NCBI GenBank assembly: GCA_946557785.1
Contig: CAMNTH010000002.1
Coordinates: 207,611 to 271,610, forward strand
Length of the DNA: 64,000 nucleotides
Direction: 5' to 3'
DNA from: an uncultured Blautia sp.
Lineage (GTDB): Bacteria > Bacillota > Clostridia > Lachnospirales > Lachnospiraceae
The notes beneath the pieces were generated by a model, which saw only the letters and a program-made list of their open reading frames with translations, was not told where the DNA came from and made no database searches. The position numbers were made by a program, and so were the translations under genes. Positions 1 to 9,548 of the stretch are shown here, piece by piece (the first letter of the stretch is position 1; every line of letters starts with the position of its first letter).

Positions 1-142
1 CTGCCCCGCCGATGATCTGGCGCGCACGCTTGCTGGTAGCAAGCACCAGGGAGTAACGGCTGTTCAGCATAATGGTATTGTCATCTTCCTCGCTGTTTGT
101 ATTAATTGCCTGAATTAATTCAGAATAAGATGGATGTATCAT
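1..142 (-). CDS. rpoZ: DNA-directed RNA polymerase omega subunit, N-terminal part
   Basis: The first 47 codons of RNA polymerase omega are present; the rest lies beyond the left edge. Omega helps assemble and stabilise the core enzyme by binding beta-prime. The protein opens MIHPSYSELIQAI and contains NSRYSLVLATSKRARQI, which matches the conserved omega core helix where the R-Y-x-L-V-x-x-x-x-K-R-A-R-Q pattern is typical. The ATG lies ten bases after a GGAG. It follows gmk with a 76-base gap and is the last visible gene of the yicC-remA-gmk-rpoZ operon, the arrangement usual in Firmicutes. Confidence 0.93.
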   Translation of the reverse strand, partial: MIHPSYSELIQAINTNSEEDDNTIMLNSRYSLVLATSKRARQIIGGA

Positions 143-218
143 GTGAATCATTCTCCTTTCTGCGGTCAAAAGAACCGTACACTTTATAATTTTTTCAGCG
201 GGCATTCCTTTTGTTCTT

Positions 219-848
219 TCAGGAACGTTTCAATGCCCTGGATTCCTCTTTAATCTTCTGCACAAATGCAGCGTTTCTGTCCATGCGGAAATGTTCGCTT
301 AAAATGATCTGGTGCATTCTTTCCACACATTCTTCCAGATCGTCGTTCACCAGAATGTAGTCGTAGGCTTCCATGCCCTCCGCTTCTTCAGCAGCACGGC
401 TCATTCTGGATTCGATAACCTCTGCCGTCTCCGTGCCTCTTCCTACAAGACGGTTTCTAAGCTCTTCCACGTTTGGGGGTGTAACGAAGACCAGCAGAGC
501 CTCCGGAATTTTCTCTTTAATTTTCATGGCGCCCTGAATTTCAATTTCCAGGATCACATCCTTTCCCATGGAAAGCTGCTGTTCTACATAGGAACGGGGA
601 GTTCCGTAATAGTTATCTACATACCGGGCATATTCGATCAGGGCGTCCTCCCCGATCAGACGTTTAAACTCTTCCTTTGTGCGGAAAAAGTACTCCCTGC
701 CATCTTCTTCACCTGGTCTTGGATTTCTGGTGGTAACAGAAACAGACAGTGCATAGTTTTCATATCTTTTAAGAAGTTCTTTCATAACCGTGCCTTTTCC
801 GGCTCCGGAAAAGCCGGAAACAACTACCAGGATTCCTTTTTTATTCAT
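219..848 (-). CDS. gmk: Guanylate kinase
   Basis: Guanylate kinase converts GMP and ATP to GDP and ADP. The 209-residue protein starts MNKKGILVVVSGFSGAGKGT, with the P-loop GFSGAGKGT at residues 11-19, and carries the GMP-binding segment TTRNPRPGEEDGREYFF and the lid region SRMSRAAEE. Length is normal. Thirty in-frame codons lie upstream, but the ATG at 848 sits behind GGGGAGAAGGAC and gives the conventional N-terminus. The start overlaps the end of remA by eight bases, so translation is probably coupled. Confidence 0.95.
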   Translation of the reverse strand: MNKKGILVVVSGFSGAGKGTVMKELLKRYENYALSVSVTTRNPRPGEEDGREYFFRTKEEFKRLIGEDALIEYARYVDNYYGTPRSYVEQQLSMGKDVILEIEIQGAMKIKEKIPEALLVFVTPPNVEELRNRLVGRGTETAEVIESRMSRAAEEAEGMEAYDYILVNDDLEECVERMHQIILSEHFRMDRNAAFVQKIKEESRALKRS

Positions 849-1113
849 GTCCTTCTCCCCTGTCTTCGAAATCATATACTTCTGCAAATCGTTTTGCAAT
901 TGTTTCTGGCTGCAGTGCCGAAAGAACCAGGAAATCATCAGACGTGACGATCACCGCCTTCGTCTTACGCCCCTGGGTGGCATCCACAAGAGAGGCCGTT
1001 CCCTTGACACTCTGTACCATACGCTTTACCGGAGCAGCGTCCGGACTGACCACTGCTACGATCTTATCTGAATTGACAACATTTCCAAAACCGATATTAA
1101 TGAGCTTTGCCAT
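841..1113 (-). CDS. remA: RemA/DUF370 family regulator
   Basis: This is a 90-residue member of the DUF370 family, whose Bacillus subtilis representative RemA activates biofilm matrix operons. The family is recognised from MAKLINIGFGNVVNSDKIVAV, the SPDAAPVKRMV segment and the conserved DATQGRKTKAVI block. Full length is usual at 85-95 residues. It lies between yicC and gmk, its standard place in Clostridia and Bacilli. Its actual targets in this organism cannot be read from the sequence. Confidence 0.9.
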   Translation of the reverse strand: MAKLINIGFGNVVNSDKIVAVVSPDAAPVKRMVQSVKGTASLVDATQGRKTKAVIVTSDDFLVLSALQPETIAKRFAEVYDFEDRGEGHE

Positions 1114-1130
1114 ATATACCTCTTCCTTTG

Positions 1131-2009
1131 CTATTCAATATTCTGGATCTGCTCCCGTATTTTTTCGATTTCTGTTTTCAGATCAATGGCAATATTAGAT
1201 ATAGTAAGATCATTGGATTTTGACAAAATGGTGTTTGCCTCCCGGTTCATTTCCTGAGCCATAAAGTCCAGCTTTCTTCCCACACCTTCGCCTTCATCCA
1301 AAATTTTCTCCATACCCTTGATATGGCTGCGAAGACGCACCGTCTCTTCATCATTGCAGATTTTGTCCGAGTAAATAACCACTTCCGCAGCAATACGGCT
1401 GTCATCAATCTGAGAATCCTCCAGAAGCTCATGGACCTTGGCCTCCAGCTTCTCCCTGTAGGCCTGTACCACCTCCGGGGAACGCTCCACTACCAGGCAT
1501 ACCTTTTCGTCCAGTCCGTGAAGCTTCTCCATCAAATCCTTTTTCAGGTTCTCGCCCTCACGGGTCCTGGTTTCCACAAATTTCCTGCATGCCTCCCTAA
1601 GAGGAACCTCAAGGCTGCTCCAAAGCTGCTCTTCATCTACAGACTGCTCTTCCATAGTGAAAACATCCGGATAACGGGAAAGGGAAGATACACGGATATC
1701 ATTTTCAAGTCCGAAGGTTTCTGCCATATCCTTCAGATAGCCTAAATATTCTCCTGCAAGCTTCTGATTATATTTCAGCGCCGCACCGTTCAGGGTATAA
1801 TCCTCACATGTAATAAAAACATCTACCTTGCCCCGCTGCATGTATTCCTTCATCAGGCTGCGGATATTGCCTTCCAAAAAGCTGAGTTTTTTCGGCATCT
1901 TGATATTCAGGTCCAGATATCTGTGGTTAACGGATTTTAATTCTACGGAAATCTTCCGTTCAGGGGTTACGGTTTCGGCGCGTCCGAACCCTGTCATACT
2001 TTTTATCAT
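1131..2009 (-). CDS. yicC: YicC/YloC family endoribonuclease
   Basis: This is a 292-residue YicC-family protein (N-terminal YicC domain plus C-terminal DUF1732). It begins MIKSMTGFGRAE, the diagnostic family N-terminus, and ends with the conserved stretch containing LDFMAQEMNREANTILSKS and the terminal I-E-K-I-R-E-Q-I-Q-N-I-E. Members act as endoribonucleases; the E. coli protein clips small RNAs such as RyhB. The ATG at 2009 is preferred over a start 51 bases upstream because of the signature N-terminus. It is the first gene of the remA-gmk-rpoZ operon. Confidence 0.92.
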   Translation of the reverse strand: MIKSMTGFGRAETVTPERKISVELKSVNHRYLDLNIKMPKKLSFLEGNIRSLMKEYMQRGKVDVFITCEDYTLNGAALKYNQKLAGEYLGYLKDMAETFGLENDIRVSSLSRYPDVFTMEEQSVDEEQLWSSLEVPLREACRKFVETRTREGENLKKDLMEKLHGLDEKVCLVVERSPEVVQAYREKLEAKVHELLEDSQIDDSRIAAEVVIYSDKICNDEETVRLRSHIKGMEKILDEGEGVGRKLDFMAQEMNREANTILSKSNDLTISNIAIDLKTEIEKIREQIQNIE

Positions 2010-2048
2010 GGTGTTTATCTCTCTTTTATCATTTTTACATACAGATTT

Positions 2049-2077
2049 ATTATAGTTCATTCTAAAACCCTAGTCAA
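2049..2077 (-). promoter_or_regulatory. Sigma-A type promoter for the yicC operon
   Basis: Read on the minus strand, TTGACT (2077-2072) is followed by exactly 17 bases and then TATAAT (2054-2049). It lies about 40 bases upstream of the yicC start and drives the yicC-remA-gmk-rpoZ operon, divergently from rqcH. Confidence 0.75.
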
Positions 2078-2174
2078 ACCCTTTTTTTATATGTTATACT
2101 AAACAGGAAAACAAATCCGAAACAGATCCTATAAAAAATTCAGGACATTTTCACATAAAAAGGAGACAGAACAT

Positions 2175-3923
2175 ATGGCATTTGACGGAATAACCATTGC
2201 AGCAATGGTTCAGGAATTAAATAGATATCTGGAAGGCGGACGTTTTAATAAGATCGCCCAGCCGGAAGCGGACGAGCTTCTCATTACAGGAAAGGGGCCT
2301 AACGGGCAGAGAAGGCTTCTCATGTCCGCAAGCGCATCCCTTCCCCTTATTTATTTTACGGAAAAAAATAAAGTCAGCCCTCTTACGGCTCCCAATTTCT
2401 GTATGCTTCTGCGGAAGCATATCGGCAGCGCCCGGATTTCCAGGATAATCCAGCCAGGCCTTGAGCGAATTGTAGAATTTGAATTGGAACACCTCAACGA
2501 GCTGGGAGATCCGTGTAAAAAGATTCTGATTATGGAGCTGATGGGCAAACACAGCAATATTATTTTCTGCGATGAAAACAGGATGATCCTGGACAGCATC
2601 AAGCATGTTTCCTCCCACATGAGTTCCGTGCGGGAGGTGCTTCCGGGAAGAGAATATTTCATACCAAAAACCCAGGATAAGCTTGATCCCCTTAGTGTTA
2701 CTGAAGAAGAATTTTTGGATGCAGTCTTAAAAAAGCCCTGCAATATTTCCAGGGCTCTTTACTCTTCTCTTACAGGCTTAAGCCCTGTGATTGCAGAGGA
2801 AATTTGTTACCGTGCTTCCATTGACGGCATCGAGGCGGCACAGTCTCTTGACAAAACAGCAGGCGTGCATCTCTACCACACCTTCCACAGGCTGATGGAA
2901 CAGGTTTCGGAAGGAGATTTTACCCCTTCCATCATTTACAGGGAGGACGAGCCTGCAGAATATTCCGTTGTTCCCCTTACACAATACGGCAGCGAATATG
3001 AAACCCGGACATTTGACAGTGTTTCTGCCATGCTGGAGTCTTATTATGCATCCAAAAACACCATTACCCGCATTCGCCAGAAATCCTCTGATCTTCGCAG
3101 GATTGTCCAGACAGCCCTGGAGCGTAACCGCAAGAAGCTTTTTCTTCAGGAAAAGCAAATGAAGGACACTGCAAAAAAAGACAAATATAAGATTTACGGT
3201 GAATTGATCAATACTTATGGATATGGTCTTGAGGAAGGCTGCAGATCCTTCCAGGCCTTAAATTATTATACCAATGAGGAGATCGCCATCCCTCTGGATC
3301 CTACTTTAACGCCTTCCGAAAATGCCAAAAAGTACTTTGACCGCTACGGAAAGCTGAAGCGTACGGAAGAGGCTTTGACAGAGCAGATGAAAGATACCCA
3401 AAGTGAAATCGAACATCTGGAGTCCATTTCCAATTCCCTTGACATTGCCCTGGCAGAAAGCGACCTGTCCCAGATTAAGGAGGAGCTGACGGAATACGGT
3501 TATATCAAGAAGCACTTTACAGGCAAAAAAGGACAGAAAATGCAGGCAAAATCTAGGCCCTTCCACTATATTTCCAGCGATGGATTTGATATTTACGTAG
3601 GAAAAAACAATTATCAGAATGATGAACTGACCTTTAAATTTGCCACAGGGAATGACTGGTGGTTCCACGCAAAAAAAATGGCCGGCTCTCATGTAGTTGT
3701 TCGGACAAAAGACGGAGAGCTTCCTGATAAGACCTTCGAAGAGGCTGGCCGGCTGGCAGCCCATTACTCTAAGGGGCGCACTGCCCCTAAGGTGGAAATT
3801 GATTACATTCAGAAGAAACATGTGAAAAAACCGGGAGGAGCTAAACCGGGATTTGTAGTTTATTATACCAACTATTCTCTCATGGCTTCACCGGATATTG
3901 ACGGAATAAAAGAAGTACAGTAG
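2175..3923 (+). CDS. rqcH: RqcH/NFACT ribosome quality-control protein (Rqc2 homologue)
   Basis: This is a 582-residue NFACT protein, the bacterial counterpart of Rqc2, which binds stalled 50S-peptidyl-tRNA complexes and recruits tRNA-Ala to add C-terminal alanine tails; older annotations call the family fibronectin-binding. Visible parts are the NFACT-N domain (starting MAFDGITIAAMVQELN), a helical and coiled-coil middle (about residues 290-440, with many K, E and Q), and the NFACT-R/DUF814 domain with DWWFHAKKMAGSHVVVR near residue 500. The D-W-W-F-H and G-S-H-V pattern is the family hallmark. A good site, AAAAAGGAGA, precedes the ATG. Confidence 0.93.
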   Translation: MAFDGITIAAMVQELNRYLEGGRFNKIAQPEADELLITGKGPNGQRRLLMSASASLPLIYFTEKNKVSPLTAPNFCMLLRKHIGSARISRIIQPGLERIVEFELEHLNELGDPCKKILIMELMGKHSNIIFCDENRMILDSIKHVSSHMSSVREVLPGREYFIPKTQDKLDPLSVTEEEFLDAVLKKPCNISRALYSSLTGLSPVIAEEICYRASIDGIEAAQSLDKTAGVHLYHTFHRLMEQVSEGDFTPSIIYREDEPAEYSVVPLTQYGSEYETRTFDSVSAMLESYYASKNTITRIRQKSSDLRRIVQTALERNRKKLFLQEKQMKDTAKKDKYKIYGELINTYGYGLEEGCRSFQALNYYTNEEIAIPLDPTLTPSENAKKYFDRYGKLKRTEEALTEQMKDTQSEIEHLESISNSLDIALAESDLSQIKEELTEYGYIKKHFTGKKGQKMQAKSRPFHYISSDGFDIYVGKNNYQNDELTFKFATGNDWWFHAKKMAGSHVVVRTKDGELPDKTFEEAGRLAAHYSKGRTAPKVEIDYIQKKHVKKPGGAKPGFVVYYTNYSLMASPDIDGIKEVQ

Positions 3924-4053
3924 CTAAAAAACCTTACTTTCTTTTTGGGAGATTCTTTTTTCTATCTCATAATAGGCATTGCCATTCCCTGTGATTTCAT
4001 GTAAAATGGGATGAAACGGCTAAAAAGGCCCAAAAATTAAGAGGAGTCTATTC

Positions 4054-5610
4054 ATGAGTATTTTAAATGTTGAACATTTGACCCATGGTTTCGGGGACAG
4101 AGCCATTTTTAATGATGTTTCCTTCCGCCTCCTTAAAGGCGAGCATATCGGCCTTGTAGGTGCAAACGGCGAGGGAAAATCCACGTTCTTAAACATCGTT
4201 ACAGACAAGCTAATGCCTGATGAAGGAAAAATTGAATGGGCAAAGAATGTCCGGGTTGGATATCTGGATCAGCACACAGTGCTTACCCAGGGCATGACTA
4301 TCCGGGATGTACTAAAATCCGCTTTTGCCTATTTATTTGAACTGGAAGACAAAATGAACCAGATCTGCGATTCTCTTGGCGCTGCATCGGAAGCGGAAAT
4401 GATGGAGCTTATGGAGGAGCTTGGGACCATCCAGGATACGCTCACTATGCACGATTTTTATATCATTGATGCCAAAGTGGAAGAAATCGCCCGTGCACTG
4501 GGACTTCTGGACATCGGTCTTGACCGTGATGTAACAGACTTAAGCGGCGGCCAGCGTACCAAGGTGCTTCTTGGCAAGCTTCTATTGGAAAAGCCGGATA
4601 TCCTTCTCCTGGACGAACCTACTAACTACCTGGACGAGGAGCATATTGCATGGCTTAAGCGATATTTGATCGAATATGAAAATGCCTTTGTGCTGATCTC
4701 CCATGATATCCCATTCCTAAACGATGTTATTAATCTTGTATATCATATGGAAAACCAGGAACTGAACCGCTATGTAGGAAATTACGATCACTTCCAGGAG
4801 GTCTATGCTGTAAAAAAGTCTCAGCTTGAGGCTGCTTACCGACGTCAGCAGCAGGAAATCAGCGAACTAAAGGATTTCGTTGCAAGAAATAAGGCACGGG
4901 TTTCTACCAGGAATATGGCCATGTCACGTCAGAAAAAGCTGGACAAAATGGACGTCATTGAGCTTGCTGCCGAAAGGCCGAAGCCGGAATTCCATTTTAA
5001 ACAGGGACGTACCCCAGGCAAATACATTTTTGAAACAAAGGATCTGGTCATCGGTTATTCAGAGCCCCTTTCCAGGCCGCTCACCCTCTCAATGGAGCGC
5101 GGGCATAAGATTGCCCTTGTGGGCGCTAACGGAATTGGAAAGACTACGCTTCTTCGCAGTATCCTTGGACTGATCCCTTCCTTAAAAGGTTCCAGTGAGC
5201 TTGGGGATAACCTGCAGATCGGCTATTTTGAACAGGAAGTAAAGGGAGACAACAAAACCACCTGTATAGATGAAATATGGGCGGAATTCCCATCCTTTAC
5301 CCAATATGAGGTTCGCTCCGCTCTTGCCAAATGCGGCCTTACCACCAAGCATATTGAAAGCCAGGTGCGTGTTTTAAGCGGAGGCGAACAGGCAAAGGTT
5401 CGTTTATGTAAGCTGGTAAATAAAGAAACCAATGTGCTCCTTTTAGACGAGCCCACCAACCACCTGGACGTGGATGCCAAGGATGCCTTAAAGCAGGCAC
5501 TGAAGGAATACAGAGGAAGTATCCTTCTTATCTGCCATGAACCGGAATTTTATCAGGACATTGTATCCGATGTGTGGGACTGCAGCAAATGGACCACAAA
5601 GATTTTATGA
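4054..5610 (+). CDS. ABC-F family ATPase
   Basis: This is a 518-residue soluble protein with two ABC ATPase domains and no membrane segments, as in ABC-F proteins that act on the ribosome (translation factors or antibiotic-protection proteins). Walker A motifs are GANGEGKST and GANGIGKTT; signatures are LSGGQRTKV and LSGGEQAKV; Walker B motifs end LLLDEPTN in both halves. The interdomain linker (about residues 235-310) is rich in K, R and E, as expected for the P-site interaction motif. It resembles the YbiT/YkpA-type subgroup, but the subgroup cannot be fixed without alignment. GAGGAG precedes the ATG and a strong terminator follows. Confidence 0.9.
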   Translation: MSILNVEHLTHGFGDRAIFNDVSFRLLKGEHIGLVGANGEGKSTFLNIVTDKLMPDEGKIEWAKNVRVGYLDQHTVLTQGMTIRDVLKSAFAYLFELEDKMNQICDSLGAASEAEMMELMEELGTIQDTLTMHDFYIIDAKVEEIARALGLLDIGLDRDVTDLSGGQRTKVLLGKLLLEKPDILLLDEPTNYLDEEHIAWLKRYLIEYENAFVLISHDIPFLNDVINLVYHMENQELNRYVGNYDHFQEVYAVKKSQLEAAYRRQQQEISELKDFVARNKARVSTRNMAMSRQKKLDKMDVIELAAERPKPEFHFKQGRTPGKYIFETKDLVIGYSEPLSRPLTLSMERGHKIALVGANGIGKTTLLRSILGLIPSLKGSSELGDNLQIGYFEQEVKGDNKTTCIDEIWAEFPSFTQYEVRSALAKCGLTTKHIESQVRVLSGGEQAKVRLCKLVNKETNVLLLDEPTNHLDVDAKDALKQALKEYRGSILLICHEPEFYQDIVSDVWDCSKWTTKIL

Positions 5611-5625
5611 CTTTAATTTTCAAGA

Positions 5626-5650
5626 GCGGTGCTGACCTGCACCGCTTTTT
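5626..5650 (+). terminator. Intrinsic terminator after the ABC-F gene
   Basis: A perfect seven-pair stem (GCGGTGC / GCACCGC) with a six-base loop is followed by five T. It ends the plus-strand transcript 16 bases before the stop of the convergent serpin gene. Confidence 0.88.
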
Positions 5651-5665
5651 GCATAATATTTTATT

Positions 5666-6952
5666 TCAATCCAGCGTATGAACCGTTCCCATAAAGATAG
5701 GAAATCCGTATTCCCGATCAACAAGGAAATATACAAAGGGGCGATTCAGATGGACGAGCTTCACGGGCTCCTCCACCATGGCACATTCTTTAACCATTTC
5801 CACTGCTGTTGCCGCTGCGGCATCCGTTCCTTTTTCATTTACATCTATAAAGGCTTTATGCAGTACCCTGCCAATATAGGTATTCCCGCCTTCATAAACG
5901 CACATCTTGGAAAAGTCCCCGTCATCGGCAGAAAAGGCGTCCTTCATGCCAAGACTTTTTAAGGAATCAGAAAGCTCTGCAGAATATTCTGCTTGAAAGC
6001 GGGGAAGCGCCGCATCAACGGATTCATAAAGTACATTGGACAATACGCCATAAAGCCGTTCTCCTGTAAGGTTCTTCACATATTCTTTCACAGTGGTTCC
6101 CTCATTTGGAAGAAGGACTCCAAAAGCATATTTTCCGCCCTTATAGTTTTTGAGGAATCCAACTGCGCCTTCATCTTCCAGATATTCGGATTCCATGGAA
6201 TACATCAGATCCCCTTCCTGGACACTTCCGTCTTCTCTGGTAAAGAATTCACTCTTAATCGCTCCTTCCAGGTACTCCTCCTCCCAGCTTCCATGGAAAG
6301 CCAGGGCATTTATAAGATACAGCACTGCATCATCCGGAATCTTATTCAGGATTTCCGGAATCATGCCGTCCGTTTTTTCATTTACCCAGCCATTGATTCT
6401 CTGCAAGGTGGTTTCATCCATGGGAACTGCTTCTGCTTCTGCGCCGTACCACTCCTTCGCTTCCTCAATAAACTCCTGGCTGACATGAAGGGCATCGTCC
6501 TCTTTTATCCAAAGGGAATTGGCGGATAAAAGTGACTTTTCTTCATCAGAAGCAATGTCCTGTTCCATAGCATAAATAGAATCTTTCAGTTCCTGTGCAG
6601 AAACCCCCAGAACCTCTTCCATCTGGGCCAGTGTATTTCCAGCAGCTCCGTTTGCAGACATAGAAAGAGCAGTTATGATGGAATAAGGGGAAATCAGTGT
6701 ATTCTTACCCTCTTCCGCATCCTCCATTGTTTGCTGAAAGAGCCTTACAGAAAAATCCGCCGCCTGCTCATGAAAGATGCGCTTCTCAACTTCCGCTGAG
6801 GGACGTTCTGAATAGCAGCTCTCTACCATACTTACTTCAGCCAGCTCTGCTCCATATGCTACCGCCTTCGTCAAACCGCTTCCCATGAAAACGGCGGCTC
6901 CCAGAGCCAGAGAAATATACTGAATCAAAAAGTCCCGTCTCTTTTTACCCAT
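5666..6952 (-). CDS. Secreted serpin (serine protease inhibitor)
   Basis: Serpins trap proteases by a conformational change after cleavage of a reactive-centre loop. This 428-residue protein begins MGKKRRDFLIQYISL with a basic N-terminus and a hydrophobic segment, consistent with export. The serpin fold follows from about residue 45 (AADFSVRLFQQTMEDA, NTLISPYSIITALSMSANGA). The hinge reads EKGTDAAAATAVEM and the C-terminus carries NRPFVYFLVDREYGFPIFMG. The all-alanine hinge predicts an inhibitory serpin. Counting from the hinge glutamate as P17 puts P1 at Glu in the KEC segment, but the loop is about four residues longer than in alpha-1-antitrypsin, so P1 is uncertain. The ATG at 6952 fits AGGGTG better than the upstream GTG. 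Confidence 0.93.
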   Translation of the reverse strand: MGKKRRDFLIQYISLALGAAVFMGSGLTKAVAYGAELAEVSMVESCYSERPSAEVEKRIFHEQAADFSVRLFQQTMEDAEEGKNTLISPYSIITALSMSANGAAGNTLAQMEEVLGVSAQELKDSIYAMEQDIASDEEKSLLSANSLWIKEDDALHVSQEFIEEAKEWYGAEAEAVPMDETTLQRINGWVNEKTDGMIPEILNKIPDDAVLYLINALAFHGSWEEEYLEGAIKSEFFTREDGSVQEGDLMYSMESEYLEDEGAVGFLKNYKGGKYAFGVLLPNEGTTVKEYVKNLTGERLYGVLSNVLYESVDAALPRFQAEYSAELSDSLKSLGMKDAFSADDGDFSKMCVYEGGNTYIGRVLHKAFIDVNEKGTDAAAATAVEMVKECAMVEEPVKLVHLNRPFVYFLVDREYGFPIFMGTVHTLD

Positions 6953-7045
6953 AGCATTCACCCTTTCATTCTTTTTGCCTTTTGTTTAGTTTAGTCTAGC
7001 ACAGAACGCTTATGTACCTGTATTTCTATCTTTCTGTCCGGAATA

Positions 7046-7085
7046 GAAAAAGACGCAGGTCATGTTTCATTACCTGCGCCTTTTC
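7046..7085 (-). terminator. Intrinsic terminator of leuS
   Basis: On the minus strand, arms of nine bases (GGCGCAGGT and ACCTGCGTC, one wobble pair) enclose an 11-base loop and are followed by five T. It lies ten bases downstream of the leuS stop codon. Confidence 0.85.
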
Positions 7086-7094
7086 TATTCTCAA

Positions 7095-9512
7095 TTATTT
7101 TTGAACGATATTTATAATCTTCTTTGGAACGTAAATTTCCTTGAGGATATTTCCGGTAAGCTTATCTGCAATCGCTTCCTTTCCTCTTGCAATGGCTTCT
7201 TCCTTGGAGCAGTCTGCAGGAATGCTGATAACTGCACGGGTTTTGCCATTGATCTGTACAGGAACTTCGATCTCATCATCCTTCATTGCTTCCTCATCAT
7301 GAGCAGGCCACTGGGTATGGAATACGGAATCCGTATGTCCAAGCATTTCCCAGAGTTCCTCTGTAATATGGGGAGCAAAAGGAGCAAGAAGAATCACTGC
7401 TGTCTCAATGGTTTCTTTGTCTACTGCACCGCCGGATTTCTTGGCAAGCTCAATGAGCTTATTGTTATATTCCATGAAACCGGAGATTACAGTGTTCAGG
7501 CTGAAGGATTCCAGACGCTGGGTAATCTCATAAACCATCTTATGGCGAACTTTGACCATTTCTTTTGTTGCAGGGACATCTTTTTCAATGCTGTCAAGAG
7601 CCAATCCCCAGAAACGCTTCAGGAAACGGGAAACGCCATCGATTCCACGGTCATCCCACTCTGCATCCAATTCCGGCGGTCCCACAAACAGTTCATACAT
7701 TCTCAAAGAGTCGCATCCGTAATCACGTACCAGATCATCCGGTGAAACTACATTTCCCTTGGATTTGCTCATCTTGATGCCGTTTTTACCGGTGATCATT
7801 CCCTGGTTAAACAGCTTGGTAAACGGCTCGTCAAAATCAATTGCTCCGATATCGTACAGGAATTTGGTGTAGAATCTGGAATACAGAAGATGAAGCACTG
7901 CATGCTCCACACCGCCGATGTACATATCTACAGGCAGATATTTGTCTGCTTTTTCTTTAGAAACAAGTTCCTGATTGTTCTTGCTGTCTACATAGCGCAG
8001 GAAATACCAGGAGGAGCCTGCCCACTGAGGCATGGTATTTGTCTCACGTTTGGAAGGAGCACCGCAGCACGGGCAGGTAGTGTTTACCCACTCATCGATT
8101 GCTGCCAGAGGGGATTCTCCGGTTCCTGTCGGCTGGTAGCTTTCTACCTCAGGAAGGGTTAATGGAAGCTGTTCTTCCGGTACCGGTACTGCGCCGCACT
8201 TCGGACAGTGTACGACTGGAATAGGCTCGCCCCAGTAACGCTGGCGTGAAAATACCCAGTCACGAAGCTTATAGTTCACTGTCTTTCGGCCAAGCCCCAT
8301 CTCTTCAATCATGATAGGAGCTTCTTTTTTCAGTACAGCAGACTCCATACCGTTCCACTCTCCGGAATTAATCATGGTTCCGGATGCTTCAGTATATGCT
8401 TCTGTCATATTTTCGATTTCTTTTCCATCCTTTGCAATAACCTGAATAATGGGAATATTGAATTTTGTTGCAAATTCAAAGTCACGGTCATCATGTGCAG
8501 GCACGCACATGATTGCTCCTGTACCATAGTCAGCCAGTACATAATCAGAAAGCCAAATAGGAACTTTTGCCCCATTTAATGGGTTAATTGCATAGGTTCC
8601 TGTAAATACACCGGTTTTTTCTTTATCCTGAAGACGGTCTACATTTGACTTCATGGATGCGTCAAAAATATATTTCTCTACCGCTTCCCTTGTATCGTCA
8701 GTTGCCAGGGATTTTGCCATGGCATGCTCCGGAGCAAGTACCATAAAGGTAGCACCGTGCAGGGTATCCGGTCTTGTAGTATAAACAGTGATCTTTTCGT
8801 CTCTTCCTTCTACAGGGAATTCTACCTCTGCTCCGTAGGATTTTCCGATCCAGTCTGTCTGCATTTTCTTAACCTTTTCCGGCCAGTCAAGCTTATCCAG
8901 GTCATTTAAAAGGCGGTCCGCATATTTGGTAATGCGCAGCATCCACTGGCGAAGGTTCTTCTTGGTCACGGTTGCGCCGCAGCGTTCGCAGCAGCCGTTT
9001 ACAACCTCTTCGTTGGCAAGGCCTGTCTTACAGGACGGACACCAGTTGATGGGGAATTCCTTCTCGTATGCAAGACCTTCTTTGAACATTTTTACAAAAA
9101 TCCACTGTGTCCATTTATAGAATTCAGGATCTGTGGTATTTACTTCCATATCCCAGTCATAAATAGCAGCAATGTCGTTAATTTGTTTTTTAATATTCTT
9201 TACATTCTCGGCTGTGGAAATGGCAGGATGTACGCCCATTTTAATTGCATAGTTTTCTGCAGGAAGGCCGAATGCATCCCATCCCATAGGATGGATCAGG
9301 TAATAGCCCTGGAGCATTTTGTAACGGCTCCATACATCAGAGATTACATAGCCTCTCCAGTGTCCTACATGAAGGCCGTTTCCTGACGGATATGGAAACA
9401 TATCCAAGCAGTAATATTTAGGTTTCTTTCCATCGTTCACATTCACGGGATTTTTTTCCCAGTTGGTACGCCATTTCGCTTCAATGGCTTTATGGTTGTA
9501 AGGTGCAGCCAT
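7095..9512 (-). CDS. leuS: Leucyl-tRNA synthetase
   Basis: The class I synthetase charges tRNA-Leu. The 805-residue protein has the HIGH-type motif in PYPSGNGLHVGH (about residues 41-52), the CP1 editing domain (TTRPDTLHGATFMVLAPEH onward), the KMSKSKGN loop near residue 580, and a C-terminal anticodon-binding domain. Zinc-type CxxC pairs are visible in the insertion regions (for example CPSCKTG and CERCG). AGGAGGAAT precedes the ATG. Expression is controlled by the T-box leader immediately upstream. Confidence 0.97.
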   Translation of the reverse strand: MAAPYNHKAIEAKWRTNWEKNPVNVNDGKKPKYYCLDMFPYPSGNGLHVGHWRGYVISDVWSRYKMLQGYYLIHPMGWDAFGLPAENYAIKMGVHPAISTAENVKNIKKQINDIAAIYDWDMEVNTTDPEFYKWTQWIFVKMFKEGLAYEKEFPINWCPSCKTGLANEEVVNGCCERCGATVTKKNLRQWMLRITKYADRLLNDLDKLDWPEKVKKMQTDWIGKSYGAEVEFPVEGRDEKITVYTTRPDTLHGATFMVLAPEHAMAKSLATDDTREAVEKYIFDASMKSNVDRLQDKEKTGVFTGTYAINPLNGAKVPIWLSDYVLADYGTGAIMCVPAHDDRDFEFATKFNIPIIQVIAKDGKEIENMTEAYTEASGTMINSGEWNGMESAVLKKEAPIMIEEMGLGRKTVNYKLRDWVFSRQRYWGEPIPVVHCPKCGAVPVPEEQLPLTLPEVESYQPTGTGESPLAAIDEWVNTTCPCCGAPSKRETNTMPQWAGSSWYFLRYVDSKNNQELVSKEKADKYLPVDMYIGGVEHAVLHLLYSRFYTKFLYDIGAIDFDEPFTKLFNQGMITGKNGIKMSKSKGNVVSPDDLVRDYGCDSLRMYELFVGPPELDAEWDDRGIDGVSRFLKRFWGLALDSIEKDVPATKEMVKVRHKMVYEITQRLESFSLNTVISGFMEYNNKLIELAKKSGGAVDKETIETAVILLAPFAPHITEELWEMLGHTDSVFHTQWPAHDEEAMKDDEIEVPVQINGKTRAVISIPADCSKEEAIARGKEAIADKLTGNILKEIYVPKKIINIVQK

Positions 9513-9548
9513 AATTTATTCCTCCTAAAAATGATCTTTTTGAAAGTA

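Noticed and set aside
312..947. A 211-codon plus-strand open frame opposite gmk
   Set aside because: It is antisense to a certain gene, has no ribosome site and resembles no protein; the same holds for the many long open frames opposite leuS, larC, aroA and the oxidase.
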